A stretch of 64,000 nucleotides of DNA from Pseudomonas sp. Au-Pse12 (GCF_021341665.1 NZ_JAJTTH010000001.1:558001-622000); one strand, 5' to 3'. Numbered from the stretch's first letter, positions 1 through 10,230 are shown. Notes: generated by a model from the letters alone, not told the origin. Made by a program: numbers and translations.

Positions 1-559
1 ACTGTTGGTCGTCAGCAAAGGCGCTGTCCTGGCGCGGGTCATTGCCGGACGCGACCCGGTGATACACCGAATAGAAGCCCACCGCGGCGCTGATGATCAC
101 GGCGGTGACGGTCAGGGCATCGAGAAAGGCCGAGAGAAAGGCTGAAAGAAAGCAGAACATCAACCCCAGCAGCGCCTTGGAGCGCACGCCCAGCAGCAGC
201 CGGGAGAACAGGTACAGCAGCAATTCCTTCATGAAATAGATGCCCGCCACCATGAACATCAGCAGCAGGATCACCGGGAAGTTGTGCACCAGTTCGTCGT
301 ACAGCGCCTGGGGCGTGGCCATGCCCAGCAGCAAGGCTTCCACCAGCAGCAGGCCGCCGGGCATCAAGGGGTAGCACTTGAGGGCCATGGCCAGGGTGAA
401 GATGAACTCGATGACCAGGCACCAGCCGGCCGCGGCCGGGCTGACCGCAAAGAACAGCAGCGGATTGAGCAGCAGGAACGCGACAATGCTTGCCTTGTAC
501 CAGCGCGGTGATTGGCCGAGAAAATTATGGGCGAACGCCTGGGCCATTGAGCCGGACAT
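1..559 (-). CDS. nhaB: Na+/H+ antiporter NhaB (5' part, runs off the window)
   Basis: This encodes the N-terminal 186 residues of an inner-membrane sodium/proton antiporter that exports Na+ in exchange for H+. The protein begins [20 protein letters not shown] and contains stretches very close to what I recall of E. coli Nha[46 protein letters not shown] and [11 protein letters not shown]. Several long hydrophobic segments are visible. The start is fixed by AGGAG about seven bases upstream. The reading frame is open at base 1, so the C-terminal half lies outside the window. It points away from the paa genes and is probably an independent unit. Confidence 0.93.
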   Translation of the reverse strand, partial: MSGSMAQAFAHNFLGQSPRWYKASIVAFLLLNPLLFFAVSPAAAGWCLVIEFIFTLAMALKCYPLMPGGLLLVEALLLGMATPQALYDELVHNFPVILLLMFMVAGIYFMKELLLYLFSRLLLGVRSKALLGLMFCFLSAFLSAFLDALTVTAVIISAAVGFYSVYHRVASGNDPRQDSAFADDQQ

Positions 560-700
560 GGGCTGCTCCTAGTAGTGAGAAGCGCGCAACTTGCCGCATG
601 GCGAATTGAGAATCAAGAATTGATGAAATCTTTTGCGACAATCTTCCCCCCCACCAAGCGATCTGCCACGAACCTGTGTAGGAGTCTGTGTAAGGAGTCT

Positions 701-786
701 ATGCAGGAGCCGGCTGGCCGGCGAAGAGGCCCTCAGGCCTTGCGCAGTGTTCAGGGGCGCCTGCGCTGGCCAGCCAGCACCTACAT
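701..786. repeat. REP-type inverted repeat pair
   Basis: Two imperfect inverted arms, 701-723 (GCAGGAGCCGGCTGGCCGGC) and 764-786 (its near complement), flank about 40 bases. The core resembles the extragenic palindromes common in Pseudomonas. It lies in the 560-797 gap between nhaB and paaZ, where no gene was seen. Just before it, 675-707 holds degenerate copies of a roughly 13-base unit (GTGTAGGAGTCT-like). Confidence 0.6.
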
Positions 787-797
787 GGGGACGGGTT

Positions 798-2852
798 TCA
801 GTCGGAGCGCTTGGCTACCAGGGTCAGGATGTCGTAACTGGCAACCACTTCACCCAGCTGGTTGCTGACCTCCACGTCCCAGGCCACCACGCCCTGCGGG
901 GTGCCCTGGGGGCTGTGTTTGCCCTGGTCGATCTTGCGCTTGCAGGTCAGGCGCGCTTGCAGGGTGTCGCCAATGCCCACCGGGGCAATGAAGCGCAGGG
1001 TGTCCAGGCCATAGTTGGCCAGCACCGGGCCGGGGCCCGGGGAGACGAACAGCCCGGCCGCCGCCGACAGCACAAAGTAACCGTGGGCGATGCGCTTGCC
1101 GAACTGCGACGCCTTCGCGGCAATCTCGTCGAAGTGCATGTAGAAGTGGTCGCCCGACAGGCAACCGAAGTTCACCAGATCGGCCTCGGTCACGGTGCGC
1201 CGGTGGGTCAACAGCGACTCGCCGATCCGCAGGTCCTGGAAATGGCGGCGGAAGGGGTGGACCTCGGTCTCGATCACCTTGGCGCCGCGCACGTATTCAC
1301 CGGTCACCGCCGCCAGCATGCTCGGCGAGCCCTGGATCGCCGCCCGTTGCAGGTAATGCTTGACCGCCCGCAGGCCACCCAGCTCTTCACCGCCGCCGGC
1401 GCGGCCCGGACCGCCGTGCTTGAGTTGCGGCAGCGGCGAGCCGTGGCCGGTGGATTCGGCGGCACACTCGCGGTCCAGCACCAGCAGGCGACCGTGCCAG
1501 GCCGCCGCCCGGGGAGTGACCTGCGCGGCAATCGCCGGGTCCCGGGTCACCAGGCTGGCCACCAGGCTGCCCTTGCCGCGGGCGGCCAGTTCCAGCGCCT
1601 GGTCCAGGTCGTCGTAGGCCATCAGGGTGCTGACCGGGCCAAAGGCCTCGATATCGTGGGCGCCGCCCTCGGCCAGGGGGTCGCGCGCCAGCAGCAGGGT
1701 CGGAGCGAAGAATGCGCCCTGGCTGACGTTGTCGCCCCGGGGCTCGAAGCCGTCCCGGGCGCCGAACAGCAGGTCGCAGCTGTGCAACAGGCTCTCCAGG
1801 CGCTCGGCCACGTCCCGCTGTTGTTCATGGGAGGCCAGGGCGCCCATGCGCACGCCTTCCACCGACGGGTCGCCCACCACCACCTTTGACAGGCGTTCTT
1901 GCAGGCGGCTGGCCACCGCATCCAGCTGCTTGGCGGGGACGATGGCGCGGCGGATAGCGGTGCATTTCTGCCCGGCCTTGACCGTCATTTCCCGGGCCAC
2001 TTCCTTGATGAACAGCTCGAACTCCTCGTCGTCCGGGCTCACGTCCGGGGCCAGGATCGCGCAGTTCAGCGAGTCGGCCTCGGCATTGAACGGCACCGAG
2101 TGGCGGATCAGGTTGGAGTTGGCCCGCAGCTTGCCGGCCGTGCCGGCAGAGCCGGTGAAGGTCACCAGGTCCTGGCCCTGCAGGCGGTCCAGCAGGTCGC
2201 CGGTGCTACCTATCACCAGTTGCAGGCTGCCTTCGGGCAGCAGCCCGGATACCTGCATCAGGCGCACCGCGGCTTCGGTCAGGTAACTGGTGGCGCTGGC
2301 GGGCTTGACGATGCACGGCATGCCGGCCAGGAAGCACGGGGCGAACTTTTCCAGCATGCCCCAGATCGGGAAGTTGAACGCGTTGATGTGCACCGCCACG
2401 CCACCCCGGGGCACGAGGATGTGGCTGCCGGCGAAGCTGCCCAGCTTGCTCAGGGACTGCGCCGGGCCTTCATGCAGCAGGTTGCCCGAGGGTAATTCCC
2501 GGGCGCCGAGGCCGGCGTAGCTGAACAGGGTGCTGTTGCCGCCCTCGATGTCGATCCAGCTGTCGGCCCGGGTCGCGCCGCTGTGATGGGACAGGGCATA
2601 GAGCTGTTCCTTGCGTTCGGCCAGGTACAGCGCCAGGGCCTTGAGGCGCTGGGCCCGTTGCTGGAAGTCCAGGGCCAGCAGGGCCTTGCCGCCTTGCTGG
2701 CGACCAAAGGCCAGGGCCTCGGCGAAGTCCGTCGGCTCTTCGTGGGTGCGCGCTACTTCATGGCCGTCGATGGCGCTGCGCAGTGATTGGGCCGGATGCT
2801 GGCCGAGCCAGCGGCCGGCGATAAAGCTTTGCAGGATGGGAGCCTGTGGCAT
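798..2852 (-). CDS. paaZ: Bifunctional oxepin-CoA hydrolase / 3-oxo-5,6-dehydrosuberyl-CoA semialdehyde dehydrogenase PaaZ
   Basis: This is the ring-opening enzyme of aerobic phenylacetate breakdown. In the PaaZ family a C-terminal (R)-specific hydratase domain hydrolyses oxepin-CoA and an N-terminal aldehyde dehydrogenase oxidises the resulting aldehyde. Residues 1 to about 520 are the dehydrogenase, with the general-base glutamate in PFNAEADSLN and the nucleophilic cysteine in AGQKCTAIRR. Residues about 545-684 are a MaoC-like hot-dog domain (FGCLSGDHFYMHFDEIAA, then RIAHGYFVLS). The 684-residue length is normal for PaaZ. The start is preceded by GGAGGAA. It is the last gene of the paaA operon, 60 bases after paaL. 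Pseudomonas literature often calls it PaaN. Confidence 0.95.
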   Translation of the reverse strand: MPQAPILQSFIAGRWLGQHPAQSLRSAIDGHEVARTHEEPTDFAEALAFGRQQGGKALLALDFQQRAQRLKALALYLAERKEQLYALSHHSGATRADSWIDIEGGNSTLFSYAGLGARELPSGNLLHEGPAQSLSKLGSFAGSHILVPRGGVAVHINAFNFPIWGMLEKFAPCFLAGMPCIVKPASATSYLTEAAVRLMQVSGLLPEGSLQLVIGSTGDLLDRLQGQDLVTFTGSAGTAGKLRANSNLIRHSVPFNAEADSLNCAILAPDVSPDDEEFELFIKEVAREMTVKAGQKCTAIRRAIVPAKQLDAVASRLQERLSKVVVGDPSVEGVRMGALASHEQQRDVAERLESLLHSCDLLFGARDGFEPRGDNVSQGAFFAPTLLLARDPLAEGGAHDIEAFGPVSTLMAYDDLDQALELAARGKGSLVASLVTRDPAIAAQVTPRAAAWHGRLLVLDRECAAESTGHGSPLPQLKHGGPGRAGGGEELGGLRAVKHYLQRAAIQGSPSMLAAVTGEYVRGAKVIETEVHPFRRHFQDLRIGESLLTHRRTVTEADLVNFGCLSGDHFYMHFDEIAAKASQFGKRIAHGYFVLSAAAGLFVSPGPGPVLANYGLDTLRFIAPVGIGDTLQARLTCKRKIDQGKHSPQGTPQGVVAWDVEVSNQLGEVVASYDILTLVAKRSD

Positions 2853-2912
2853 GGGGATTCCTCCGGTAAATGAGTTGAGGTCGAGCGCGGTCGCCCGCGC
2901 TCGTGGGGTGAG

Positions 2913-4559
2913 TCAATGCTGACTGGCGCTGGACGCACCAATGCCGGTCATGGAGCGAATGAACTGCGCCAGGTAGCGTCCGCGCTCCAGTTCGGCCCGG
3001 GGCGAGCGGTCGCTGACGGAAAAGGCCCAGGCGCAGAAGAACGCCAGGCTCATGGAGAACAACGCCGGGTTGGCGTAGGGGAACAGCGCCTCGGGGTGAT
3101 GCAGCACATTGACCCAGACCGCCGGGCTGAGAATCAGCAAGACGACCGCCGACAGCAGGCCGGCCAGGCTGCCACCCACGGCGCCACGGGTGGTCAGGCC
3201 TTTCCAGAACATGGAAAGAAACAGCACCGGGAAATTCACCGAAGCAGCGATCGCCAGTACCAGCCCCGAGAGAAAGGCGATGTTCTGCGATTCGAACAAC
3301 AGCCCCAGCAGCACCGCCAGCACGCCGATGCACAGGGTGGCGATCCGCGAGACGCGCATTTCCTGAAGGGTGCTGGCCTGGCCCTTGCGCATCACGCAGG
3401 CATACAGATCGTGGGACACCGCCGAGGCACCGGACAGCGCCAGCCCGGCCACCACGGCGAGAATGGTGGCGAAGGCCACCGCCGAGATGAAGCCCAGGAA
3501 CAGGTTGCCGCCCACCGCCTGGGCCAGGTGCACGGCGATCATGTTGGCGCCGCCGATGATCGCGCCGCTGGCATCGCGGTAGTCGGGCTCGGTGCCGACC
3601 ATGACGATGGCGCCGAAGCCGACAATGATCAGCAGCAGGTAGAAGTAGCCAATGAACCCGGTGGCGTAGAACACGCTCTTGCGCGCTTCCCGGGCGTCGC
3701 TGACGGTGAAGAAGCGCATGAGGATATGCGGCAGCCCGGCGGTGCCGAACATCATCCCCAACCCCAGGGAAATGGCGTCGATGGGGTTCGACAGCAGCCC
3801 GCCCGGGGCCATGATCGAGCTGCCTTTGGCGTGCACCGCGCTGGCCTGGGCGAACAGTGCCTCAGTGCTGAAGCCGAAGTGCTTGAGCACCATGAAGGCC
3901 ATGAAGCTGGTGCCCGAAAGCAGCATCACCGCCTTGATGATCTGCACCCAGGTGGTGGCCAGCATGCCGCCGAAGGTGACATAGCAGACCATCAGCAGGC
4001 CCACCAGCATCACCGCATAGAGGTAGCTGATGCCGAACAGCAGCTCGATCAGCTTGCCGGCCCCGACCATCTGCGCCACCAGGTACATCAACGCCACGGT
4101 CAGGGTGCCAAAGGCTGAGGTCAGGCGGACCGGCGTTTGCGCCAGGCGGTAGGAAACCACGTCGGCGAAGGTGTACTTGCCAAGGTTGCGCAAGCGTTCG
4201 GCGATCAGGAACAGGATGATCGGCCAGCCGGCCAGCACCCCAAGGGCATACAGCAGGCCGTCGTAGCCGTTGAGGAACATCATTGCCGAGATGCCGAGGA
4301 AGGACGCCGCGGAAATCATGTCGCCGGCAATCGCCAGGCCGTTCTGCATGCCCGTCATGCCGCCGCCGGCGGTGTAGAAGTCACTGGCTGAGCGAGTGCG
4401 CTGGGCGGCCCAGCGGGTGATCCCGAGGGTCATCAGGACAAACACCAGGAACATGCCGATGGCGTTCCAGTTCAGCGGGCGCGCCGGGGCATCGGCGGCC
4501 AGGGCGAGGTCGGTGGCCAGCAGGCAGGGCAGCAGGAATAAACCGAGCAGGCGCTTCAT
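2913..4559 (-). CDS. paaL: Phenylacetate permease PaaL (sodium:solute symporter family)
   Basis: This is a predicted inner-membrane symporter of the SSS family (ActP-like), assigned to phenylacetate uptake from its place in the paa operon. The 548-residue product has a cleavable-looking N-terminal signal ([21 protein letters not shown]) and about 13 hydrophobic segments, with family-typical stretches such as [21 protein letters not shown] and [14 protein letters not shown] chose the ATG at 4559 because it overlaps the upstream stop as ATGA. A GTG nine bases earlier is possible. The transported substrate is inferred from context, and acetate transport by an ActP relative cannot be excluded. 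Confidence 0.88.
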   Translation of the reverse strand: MKRLLGLFLLPCLLATDLALAADAPARPLNWNAIGMFLVFVLMTLGITRWAAQRTRSASDFYTAGGGMTGMQNGLAIAGDMISAASFLGISAMMFLNGYDGLLYALGVLAGWPIILFLIAERLRNLGKYTFADVVSYRLAQTPVRLTSAFGTLTVALMYLVAQMVGAGKLIELLFGISYLYAVMLVGLLMVCYVTFGGMLATTWVQIIKAVMLLSGTSFMAFMVLKHFGFSTEALFAQASAVHAKGSSIMAPGGLLSNPIDAISLGLGMMFGTAGLPHILMRFFTVSDAREARKSVFYATGFIGYFYLLLIIVGFGAIVMVGTEPDYRDASGAIIGGANMIAVHLAQAVGGNLFLGFISAVAFATILAVVAGLALSGASAVSHDLYACVMRKGQASTLQEMRVSRIATLCIGVLAVLLGLLFESQNIAFLSGLVLAIAASVNFPVLFLSMFWKGLTTRGAVGGSLAGLLSAVVLLILSPAVWVNVLHHPEALFPYANPALFSMSLAFFCAWAFSVSDRSPRAELERGRYLAQFIRSMTGIGASSASQH

Positions 4560-4864
4560 GGCTGGCACTCGCGCTTGAGCTTGTCGTTCAGCGGGTCCAG
4601 CAGGCGGTTGCTGCGATAGACATAGAAGCCGGTGAGGGCAAAAGCCAGGAAAATCATCGCCACGCCCACCGGCATGCCGACGCTGGTGACCCCGCCGGAC
4701 AGTGAGCGGCCCAACAGCGTGGGGTGGAAGGCCACCAACAGCACGAAGCCGTAGTAGGCCAGGAGCATGATCAGGGTCAGTGACCAGTAGAGGCGCTGCT
4801 TGCGCCGCACCAGCTGGATGAAATCCGGGTGGTGGATGATGTGGTCTAGCTGTTGTGGGGTCAT
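4556..4864 (-). CDS. DUF485 small membrane protein, PaaL partner
   Basis: This 102-residue protein has two hydrophobic helices (around residues 28-50 and 62-85) and matches the DUF485 (YjcH-like) type that commonly sits directly upstream of ActP-type solute symporters. Its stop overlaps the paaL start by four bases, so the two are probably translationally coupled and may act together in the membrane. The exact role of DUF485 proteins is not established. A 125-base gap separates it from paaE, with no clear terminator. Confidence 0.85.
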   Translation of the reverse strand: MTPQQLDHIIHHPDFIQLVRRKQRLYWSLTLIMLLAYYGFVLLVAFHPTLLGRSLSGGVTSVGMPVGVAMIFLAFALTGFYVYRSNRLLDPLNDKLKRECQP

Positions 4865-4989
4865 GGCGTTTTCTCTTGTTTTTGTTGTTGTGGAGATGTG
4901 GGGGTGCCTTGAAGGCGCTGTGCGCCTTGTCGCCGCTTCGCTATGGCTCGGCAGCGGCTACAGGCGGCTACCGGCGTACGCGGCGGATT

Positions 4990-6066
4990 TCAGAGCTGGT
5001 CGAAGTCCAGCACCACCTTGTCGCTGAGCGGGAACGACTGGCAGGACAGCACATAGCCGGCGGCCACTTCGTAGTCTTCCAGGGCGTGGTTGCTGTCCAT
5101 TTCCACTTCGCCCTCGATGACCTTGCATTTGCAGGTGGAGCAGACGCCGGCCTTGCACGAGTAAGGCAGTTCGGCGCCCTGGGCGTTGCCGGCATCAAGA
5201 ATGCTCAGGCTGTTGCGTGGCAGGTCGAAGGCCAGGGCGCGGCCATCGTTGATCACGGTGACCCGGCTGTGCTGGGCGTCCAGCGTGCGCGCGGTTTCGC
5301 GGGCCTGGCGCTTGTGCCCGTCGCTGCTGGCGTGGAACAGCTCGAAGTGGATGCGCTCGGCGTTCATTCCCGCCGCCTTGAGGCTGTCGCGCACGGTCTC
5401 GGTCATGGCCTGAGGCCCGCAGATAAACGCGGCGTCGAGCTGCGTGACGTCGAGCCAGCGGGAAAACAGCTGCTGGCACTTGTCCTGGTCGATGTGCCCG
5501 TTGTACAGGTCGATGTCCTGTTGTTCACGGCTGAACACGAACATCAGGTTGAGGCGCTGCAGGTAGCGGTTCTTCAGGTCTTCGAGCTGTTCGCGAAACA
5601 GCGCCGAGTTACTCGAACGGTTGCCGTAGAGCAGGGTGACCTGGCTCAGCGGTTCGGTTTCCAGGGTGCTCTTGATGATCGACAGGATCGGCGTAATGCC
5701 GCTGCCGGCCGCCACCGCCAGGTAGCGGCCACGGCGCGCCGGGTCCAGCGGCACATGGAAGCGTCCGGCAGGGGGCATCACGTCCAGGCTGTGGCCGGGC
5801 TGCAGCCGTTCATTGGCGAAGGCGGAAAACAGCCCGCCGGCCACGCGTTTTACCGCAATCCGCAGTTCGCCGTCGTTGACGCCGGCGCAAATGGAGTACG
5901 AGCGGCGCACTTCTTCGCCCTCAAGCTGGGTGCGCAGGACCAGGTGCTGGCCCTGGGTGAAGTGAAACTGCTGTTGCAGGTGCGCGGGCACCTCGAAGGC
6001 GATGGATACCGCGTCGCGGGTTTCGTTGCGCAGGTCCCTGATGGTCAGGCGGTGGAACTGGCTCAT
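4990..6066 (-). CDS. paaE: Phenylacetyl-CoA epoxidase reductase subunit PaaE
   Basis: This is the electron-transfer component that moves reducing equivalents from NADPH through FAD and a 2Fe-2S cluster to the PaaABC(D) epoxidase. The N-terminal half is a ferredoxin-reductase fold: RSYSIC for flavin binding, AAGSGITPILSI for the nucleotide domain, and a CGPQAMTE motif near residue 225. The C-terminal plant-type ferredoxin domain carries CKAGVCSTCKCK plus a fourth cysteine in VLSCQ. The start is placed at 6066 (MSQFHRLTIRDL), preceded by GGAG, giving 358 residues as expected. An in-frame extension to 6207 overlaps paaD and is not protein-like. Confidence 0.95.
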   Translation of the reverse strand: MSQFHRLTIRDLRNETRDAVSIAFEVPAHLQQQFHFTQGQHLVLRTQLEGEEVRRSYSICAGVNDGELRIAVKRVAGGLFSAFANERLQPGHSLDVMPPAGRFHVPLDPARRGRYLAVAAGSGITPILSIIKSTLETEPLSQVTLLYGNRSSNSALFREQLEDLKNRYLQRLNLMFVFSREQQDIDLYNGHIDQDKCQQLFSRWLDVTQLDAAFICGPQAMTETVRDSLKAAGMNAERIHFELFHASSDGHKRQARETARTLDAQHSRVTVINDGRALAFDLPRNSLSILDAGNAQGAELPYSCKAGVCSTCKCKVIEGEVEMDSNHALEDYEVAAGYVLSCQSFPLSDKVVLDFDQL

Positions 6067-6095
6067 GGTGGTTCTCCACTGCGGCGGCGGGCCGC

Positions 6096-6626
6096 TCAGA
6101 TGCACTTGAAGTAGTCGAAGGGTTCCAGGCAGTCGCGGCAGCGATACAGGGCTTTGCAGGCGGTGGAACCGAACTCGCTGAGGCGTTCGCTGTGGGCGCT
6201 GCCGCATTGCGGGCAGAGCACCTGCGGCGTCTCTCCCAGCAGGCTGCGCTTGCTGCTGCCCGAGGGCGGAGCAATGCCGTAGTCCCGCAGGCGCTGGCGA
6301 CCGCGCTCGGTGATCCAGTCGGTGGTCCAGGCCGGGGTCAGCTGGCGCAGCAGCCTGGGGGCCTTGAAGCCGGCCTGTTCCAGGGCTTGGCGAATATCGT
6401 TCTCGATCACTTCGGTGGCCGGGCAGCCGGAGTAGGTCGGCGTGACCGCCACCTGCAGGTGCCCCTGTTGCCAGTCGAGGTGGCGCACGATACCCAGGTC
6501 GAGCACGCTGACCACTGGCACTTCCGGGTCCATGACCCGATCGAGGGTGGCCCAGGCGGTGTCCAGGTCCCCGGGCAGCGGGTCGCGTGCCCCCAGGTCG
6601 CTGCCGATCAGCTCACCAGACCGCAT
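6096..6626 (-). CDS. paaD: Phenylacetate degradation protein PaaD (DUF59 plus zinc-binding C-terminus)
   Basis: PaaD is an auxiliary protein thought to help mature or assemble the metal centres of the epoxidase. Residues about 17-110 form a DUF59/MIP18-like domain (VMDPEVPVVSVLDLGIV, PTYSGCPATEVIENDI), and the C-terminus has two cysteine pairs, CPQC and CRDC, consistent with zinc binding. The ATG at 6626 overlaps the paaC stop by 14 bases, as expected for coupled genes. The product has 176 residues. A longer in-frame extension upstream lies over paaC and was discarded. Confidence 0.93.
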   Translation of the reverse strand: MRSGELIGSDLGARDPLPGDLDTAWATLDRVMDPEVPVVSVLDLGIVRHLDWQQGHLQVAVTPTYSGCPATEVIENDIRQALEQAGFKAPRLLRQLTPAWTTDWITERGRQRLRDYGIAPPSGSSKRSLLGETPQVLCPQCGSAHSERLSEFGSTACKALYRCRDCLEPFDYFKCI

Positions 6627-7374
6627 CGGGATAAGCTCGCGGCAGTGATTGCATCTGCGCCAACAGCAGGCCCAGGTGTTCGGTGTGCAGGCCTTTTCGC
6701 GCATCCAGGTAGAAGTGGCTTGGCGCCTCGGGCAGGGGCAGGGTGGCGTGGCTGAATACCGTCGCCACCGTGGCCTGCCAGGCATCGGCGACCTGCGCCG
6801 GATCAGCCAGCAGCCCAGCCTGGTGCAAGCGGCTTTCGGCGGCATCAGGGGCTGTCAGCTCTCGGGTAAAGCGCCACAGCCGTGGGATGGCCAGGAGCAT
6901 GCGCTGGTGGCTTTCCTCGGTGCCATCCCCCAGGCGTTCGACCCATTCGCTGGAACGGCGCAGGTGATAGGTGACCTCCTTGAGCGCCTTGGCGGCGATC
7001 CCGGCAAGGCGCGGGTCGCTGGACTGGCACAGGCCCTTGAGGGTTTCCAGGTGCCAGGCGTCATAGAAGAACTGCTTGAGCATGGTCACCGCGAAATCGC
7101 CATTGGGCTGTTCCACCAGCAGCAGGTTGCGGTAGGCACGCTCGTCGCGACGGAACGCCAGGTGGTCGGCGTCCCGGCCGTCGGCCAGCCGTTCGGCGGC
7201 ATAGTCCAGCCAGTTGCGGGCCTGGCCCACCAGGTCGAGGCCGACGTTCATCAGCGCCAGCTCTTCTTCCAGGGCCGGCGCCCGGCCGCACCATTCGCAC
7301 AGGCGCTGGCCCTGGACCAGGGCGCTGTCGCCCAGGCGCAGCAGGTGGTCGAGCAGATCGTTCGCAGGGTTCAT
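6613..7374 (-). CDS. paaC: Phenylacetyl-CoA epoxidase structural subunit PaaC
   Basis: This is the non-catalytic ferritin-like subunit that pairs with PaaA. The 253-residue product has the family's helical character and stretches (ALMNVGLDLVGQARNWLDYA, EVTYHLRRSSEWVERLGDG). I place the start at the ATG at 7374, preceded by GAGG at good spacing, rather than at the GTG 12 bases earlier. It lies eight bases after the paaB stop and overlaps paaD. Confidence 0.95.
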   Translation of the reverse strand: MNPANDLLDHLLRLGDSALVQGQRLCEWCGRAPALEEELALMNVGLDLVGQARNWLDYAAERLADGRDADHLAFRRDERAYRNLLLVEQPNGDFAVTMLKQFFYDAWHLETLKGLCQSSDPRLAGIAAKALKEVTYHLRRSSEWVERLGDGTEESHQRMLLAIPRLWRFTRELTAPDAAESRLHQAGLLADPAQVADAWQATVATVFSHATLPLPEAPSHFYLDARKGLHTEHLGLLLAQMQSLPRAYPDAVW

Positions 7375-7382
7375 GGCAGGCC

Positions 7383-7664
7383 TCACATATGTCCGACTTC
7401 AGGGGGCAGCTGGTAGAAGCTGGCGTGCCGGTAGACTTTGTCGTCGGCCGGGTCGAACAGCGGCTCCTTGTCATCAGGGGAGGAGGCGACGATCTGCGCC
7501 GAGGGCACCACCCACAGGCTCACGCCTTCGCTGCGCCGGGTGTAGAGGTCGCGGGCGTTGGCGATGGCCATTTCATCGTCGGCGGCATGCACGCTGCCAA
7601 CATGCTTGTGGTTGAGGCCGTGCTTGCTGCGCACGAAGACTTCGTAAAGGGTCCATTCAGACAT
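7383..7664 (-). CDS. paaB: Phenylacetyl-CoA epoxidase subunit PaaB
   Basis: This 93-residue subunit of the ring-epoxidising complex holds PaaAC modules together. Recognised by MSEWTLYEVFVRSKHGLNHK, HVGSVHAADDEMAIANARD and the conserved tail DPADDKVYRHASFYQLPPEV. It lies 62 bases after paaA and eight bases before paaC in the same unit. Confidence 0.96.
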   Translation of the reverse strand: MSEWTLYEVFVRSKHGLNHKHVGSVHAADDEMAIANARDLYTRRSEGVSLWVVPSAQIVASSPDDKEPLFDPADDKVYRHASFYQLPPEVGHM

Positions 7665-7726
7665 TGCATTGACTCCACATCAGGGCTGGAGGGCCGTTGC
7701 CTCTGGGGGCAAGCGGCCGGGCGTTC

Positions 7727-8728
7727 TCAGGCGGCGTTGCTGCGGGTTTTCCTGGCGGCTTTCTTGGCGGCGTGGGCCACCGCGGCGGCGCGCACCCAGG
7801 CGCCGTCCGCCATGGCCTGGCGGCGGGTATCCAGGCGTTCCTGGTTGCACGGGCCGTTACCCCTGAGCACTTCGTAGAATTCGTCCCACTGGATCTCGCC
7901 AAAGTCGTAATGACCGCGCTCGGCGTTCCACTTCAGGTCCGGGTCGGGGCAGGTGCAGCCCAGCAGTTGCAGTTGCGGGATGGTCTGGTCGATGAAGCGC
8001 TGGCGCAGTTCGTCGTTGCTCTGGCGCTTGATCTTCCAGGCCATGGACTGGGCGCTGTTGGGCGAGTGTTCGTCGCTGGGGCCAAACATCATCAGCGCCG
8101 GCCACCAGAGACGATTGATGGCGTCCTGGACCATCTCGCGCTGCGCCTGGTTGCCCTCGCGCATCATCGTCAGGAGGATTTCGTAGCCCTGGCGCTGGTG
8201 GAAGCTCTCTTCCTTGCAGATGCGCACCATGGCCCGGGAGTAGGGACCGTAGGAGGTGCGTTGCAGCACCACCTGGTTGACGATGGCGGCACCGTCCACC
8301 AGCCAGCCGACGGCCCCCATGTCGGCCCAGTTCAGGGTCGGGTAGTTGAAGATGCTCGAATACTTGGCCTTGCCGCTGTGCAGCTTGGCGACTTCCTCGT
8401 CGCGATCGGCGCCCAGGGTTTCCATCGCGCTGTACAGGTACAGGCCGTGGCCGGCCTCATCCTGGATCTTGGCCATCAGTTGCAGTTTGCGCTTGAGGGT
8501 CGGGGCGCGAGTGACCCAGTTGCCCTCGGGCAGCATGCCGACGATTTCCGAATGGGCGTGCTGGGAGATCTGCCGGATCAACGTCTGGCGGTAGGCCTCG
8601 GGCATCCAGTTCTTGGCCTCGATCTTGATTTCGCCATCGATCTTTTCCTGGAAGCTGCGTTCCTGCTCGGACATCTCGGCGAGCGGCTTGATGCGCTTGA
8701 CCCCCGTTTCTACCAGCTGTGCGTACAT
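7727..8728 (-). CDS. paaA: Phenylacetyl-CoA 1,2-epoxidase catalytic subunit PaaA
   Basis: This is the di-iron monooxygenase subunit that converts phenylacetyl-CoA to the ring-1,2-epoxide using O2. Iron-ligand motifs of the ferritin-like fold are visible: [10 protein letters not shown] and [11 protein letters not shown]. The product has 333 residues, normal for PaaA, with a lysine/arginine/alanine-rich tail. The start at 8728 ([13 protein letters not shown]) follows GGGGGAA. An upstream in-frame extension reads through the promoter and was rejected. It is the first gene of the unit paaA-B-C-D-E-DUF485-paaL-paaZ. Confidence 0.96.
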   Translation of the reverse strand: MYAQLVETGVKRIKPLAEMSEQERSFQEKIDGEIKIEAKNWMPEAYRQTLIRQISQHAHSEIVGMLPEGNWVTRAPTLKRKLQLMAKIQDEAGHGLYLYSAMETLGADRDEEVAKLHSGKAKYSSIFNYPTLNWADMGAVGWLVDGAAIVNQVVLQRTSYGPYSRAMVRICKEESFHQRQGYEILLTMMREGNQAQREMVQDAINRLWWPALMMFGPSDEHSPNSAQSMAWKIKRQSNDELRQRFIDQTIPQLQLLGCTCPDPDLKWNAERGHYDFGEIQWDEFYEVLRGNGPCNQERLDTRRQAMADGAWVRAAAVAHAAKKAARKTRSNAA

Positions 8729-8771
8729 GCGGTGTTTCCCCCGATTCAAGGTGTGGCTAGGCATGGCAATG

Positions 8772-8817
8772 TTTATATGTGATACACAAATAAATATCAA
8801 ACACAAAATAACGTGTC
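8772..8817 (-). promoter_or_regulatory. Predicted paaA promoter with candidate PaaX operator
   Basis: On the minus strand, TTGATA (8800-8795) and TATAAA (8777-8772) are separated by 17 bases, a good sigma-70 promoter placing transcription start about 35 bases before paaA. Overlapping the spacer on the plus strand is GTGATAC (8779-8785), followed 27 bases later by GTGTC (8813-8817) and TAAT. The same arrangement occurs upstream of paaG at 12966-13010. The shared element is likely bound by PaaX, but this is inference. Confidence 0.6.
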
Positions 8818-8864
8818 GTAATTTGTTTCTGTATCGGATCGCTGGCCAGAGCCTTCGCCGGGGC

Positions 8865-8890
8865 AAAAAAAAGCCCCGCGTGTGCGGGGC
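8865..8890 (-). terminator. Factor-independent terminator after paaK
   Basis: A seven-base GC stem (GCCCCGC/GCGGGGC, loop of four) at 8873-8890 is followed on the minus strand by eight T residues (8872-8865). It lies directly after the paaK stop and before the paaA promoter, so it divides the paa genes into two transcription units. Confidence 0.88.
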
Positions 8891-8907
8891 TGGAAAAATG
8901 GCCCGGG

Positions 8908-10230
8908 TTACGGGCGGCGGTTGTCTATCACTCGGCAGGCCTTGCCTTCGGAGCGCTTGATGCTGAAGGCAGGCTGCAAAACGATACGTGAACTGATGCC
9001 GATATGGGTCTTTATGTGGCGGCTAAGGTCGCCGCAGATGGCCCGCTGTTGCTCGTCACCCAGTTGCAGGTACTCCTGCTTGAGCTCGACGTGGATGTCG
9101 ACGCTGTCGAGATTGCCGTGGCGATACAGGTGGATTTCGTAGCAGGGAGCCAGTTGCCCGACCTTGAGCACTTGCTCCTCGACCTGGGTGGGAAACACGT
9201 TGACCCCGCGGATGATCAGCATGTCGTCGCTGCGCCCGGTGATCTTGTCGATGCGCCGCATGGGGCGTGCCGTGCCCGGTAGCAGGCGGGTCAGGTCGCG
9301 GGTGCGATAGCGGATCATCGGCAGTGCCTCCTTGGTCAGGGAGGTGAGCACCAGTTCGCCCATTTCGCCGTCGGCCAGCACCTGGCCGGTGACCGGGTCG
9401 ATGATCTCCGGGTAGAAGTGGTCCTCCCAGAGGGTCGGGCCGTCGCGGGTTTGCGCGCATTCCATGGCTACCCCGGGGCCGATGATCTCCGACAGCCCGT
9501 AGATGTCCAGGGCGCTGATGCCCAGGCGTTGCTCGATGGCGCTGCGCAGCTCCTGGGTCCAGGGTTCGGCGCCGAAGATCCCCAGGCGCAAGGCCAGCTT
9601 GTGCGGGTCGAGGCCCTGGCGTTCGATCTCGTCGGCAATGTTGAGCATGTAGGACGGGGTGACCATGATGATGTCCGGCTGGAAATCCTTGATCAGCTGC
9701 ACCTGCTTCTCGGTCTGGCCGCCGGACATGGGGATCACCGTGCAACCCAGGCGCTCGGCGCCGTAGTGCGCGCCCAGGCCACCGGTGAACAGGCCGTAGC
9801 CGTAGGAGATATGCACCTTGTCTCCGGGGCGGCCGCCGCCGGCGCGGATCGAGCGCGCCACCACCTGGGCCCAGGTGTCGATGTCGTTGCGGGTGTAGCC
9901 GACCACCGTCGGCTTGCCGGTGGTGCCGCTGGAGGCGTGCAGGCGCACCACCTGGTCCATGGGGACGGCGAACATGCCGTAGGGGTAGTGGTCTCGCAGG
10001 TCGGACTTGGTGGTGAAGGGCAGGTGCGCGAGGTCCTCCAGGCGCTTGATGTCCTGGGGGTGCACGCCCAGCTGGTCGAAACGCTGGCGATACAGCGGCA
10101 CCTTGTCGTAGGCGTGGTTCAGGCTCCAGCGCAGGCGCTCCAGTTGATGTTGGCGCAACTGATCGATGCTGGCGGTTTCCATCGGGTCCAGCGGTGGTTC
10201 GGGCACGGTTACGGCGATCGGCATGTTCAT
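8908..10230 (-). CDS. paaK: Phenylacetate-CoA ligase PaaK
   Basis: This enzyme activates phenylacetate to phenylacetyl-CoA at the expense of ATP, the first step of the pathway and the source of the inducer that releases PaaX. Adenylate-forming signatures are clear: the phosphate-binding loop [15 protein letters not shown] near residue 100, [16 protein letters not shown], and the C-terminal hinge region around [16 protein letters not shown] with the lysine region [10 protein letters not shown]. The 440-residue length is standard. It is the last gene of paaG-I-J-K, followed by a terminator, and is separated from paaJ by about 100 bases. Confidence 0.96.
   Translation of the reverse strand: MNMPIAVTVPEPPLDPMETASIDQLRQHQLERLRWSLNHAYDKVPLYRQRFDQLGVHPQDIKRLEDLAHLPFTTKSDLRDHYPYGMFAVPMDQVVRLHASSGTTGKPTVVGYTRNDIDTWAQVVARSIRAGGGRPGDKVHISYGYGLFTGGLGAHYGAERLGCTVIPMSGGQTEKQVQLIKDFQPDIIMVTPSYMLNIADEIERQGLDPHKLALRLGIFGAEPWTQELRSAIEQRLGISALDIYGLSEIIGPGVAMECAQTRDGPTLWEDHFYPEIIDPVTGQVLADGEMGELVLTSLTKEALPMIRYRTRDLTRLLPGTARPMRRIDKITGRSDDMLIIRGVNVFPTQVEEQVLKVGQLAPCYEIHLYRHGNLDSVDIHVELKQEYLQLGDEQQRAICGDLSRHIKTHIGISSRIVLQPAFSIKRSEGKACRVIDNRRP

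Noticed and set aside
633..1889. Long plus-strand open frame opposite paaZ
   Set aside because: It is a GC-rich antisense shadow. The opposite strand encodes a complete PaaZ with catalytic residues, and the shadow protein is low-complexity with no recognisable domain.
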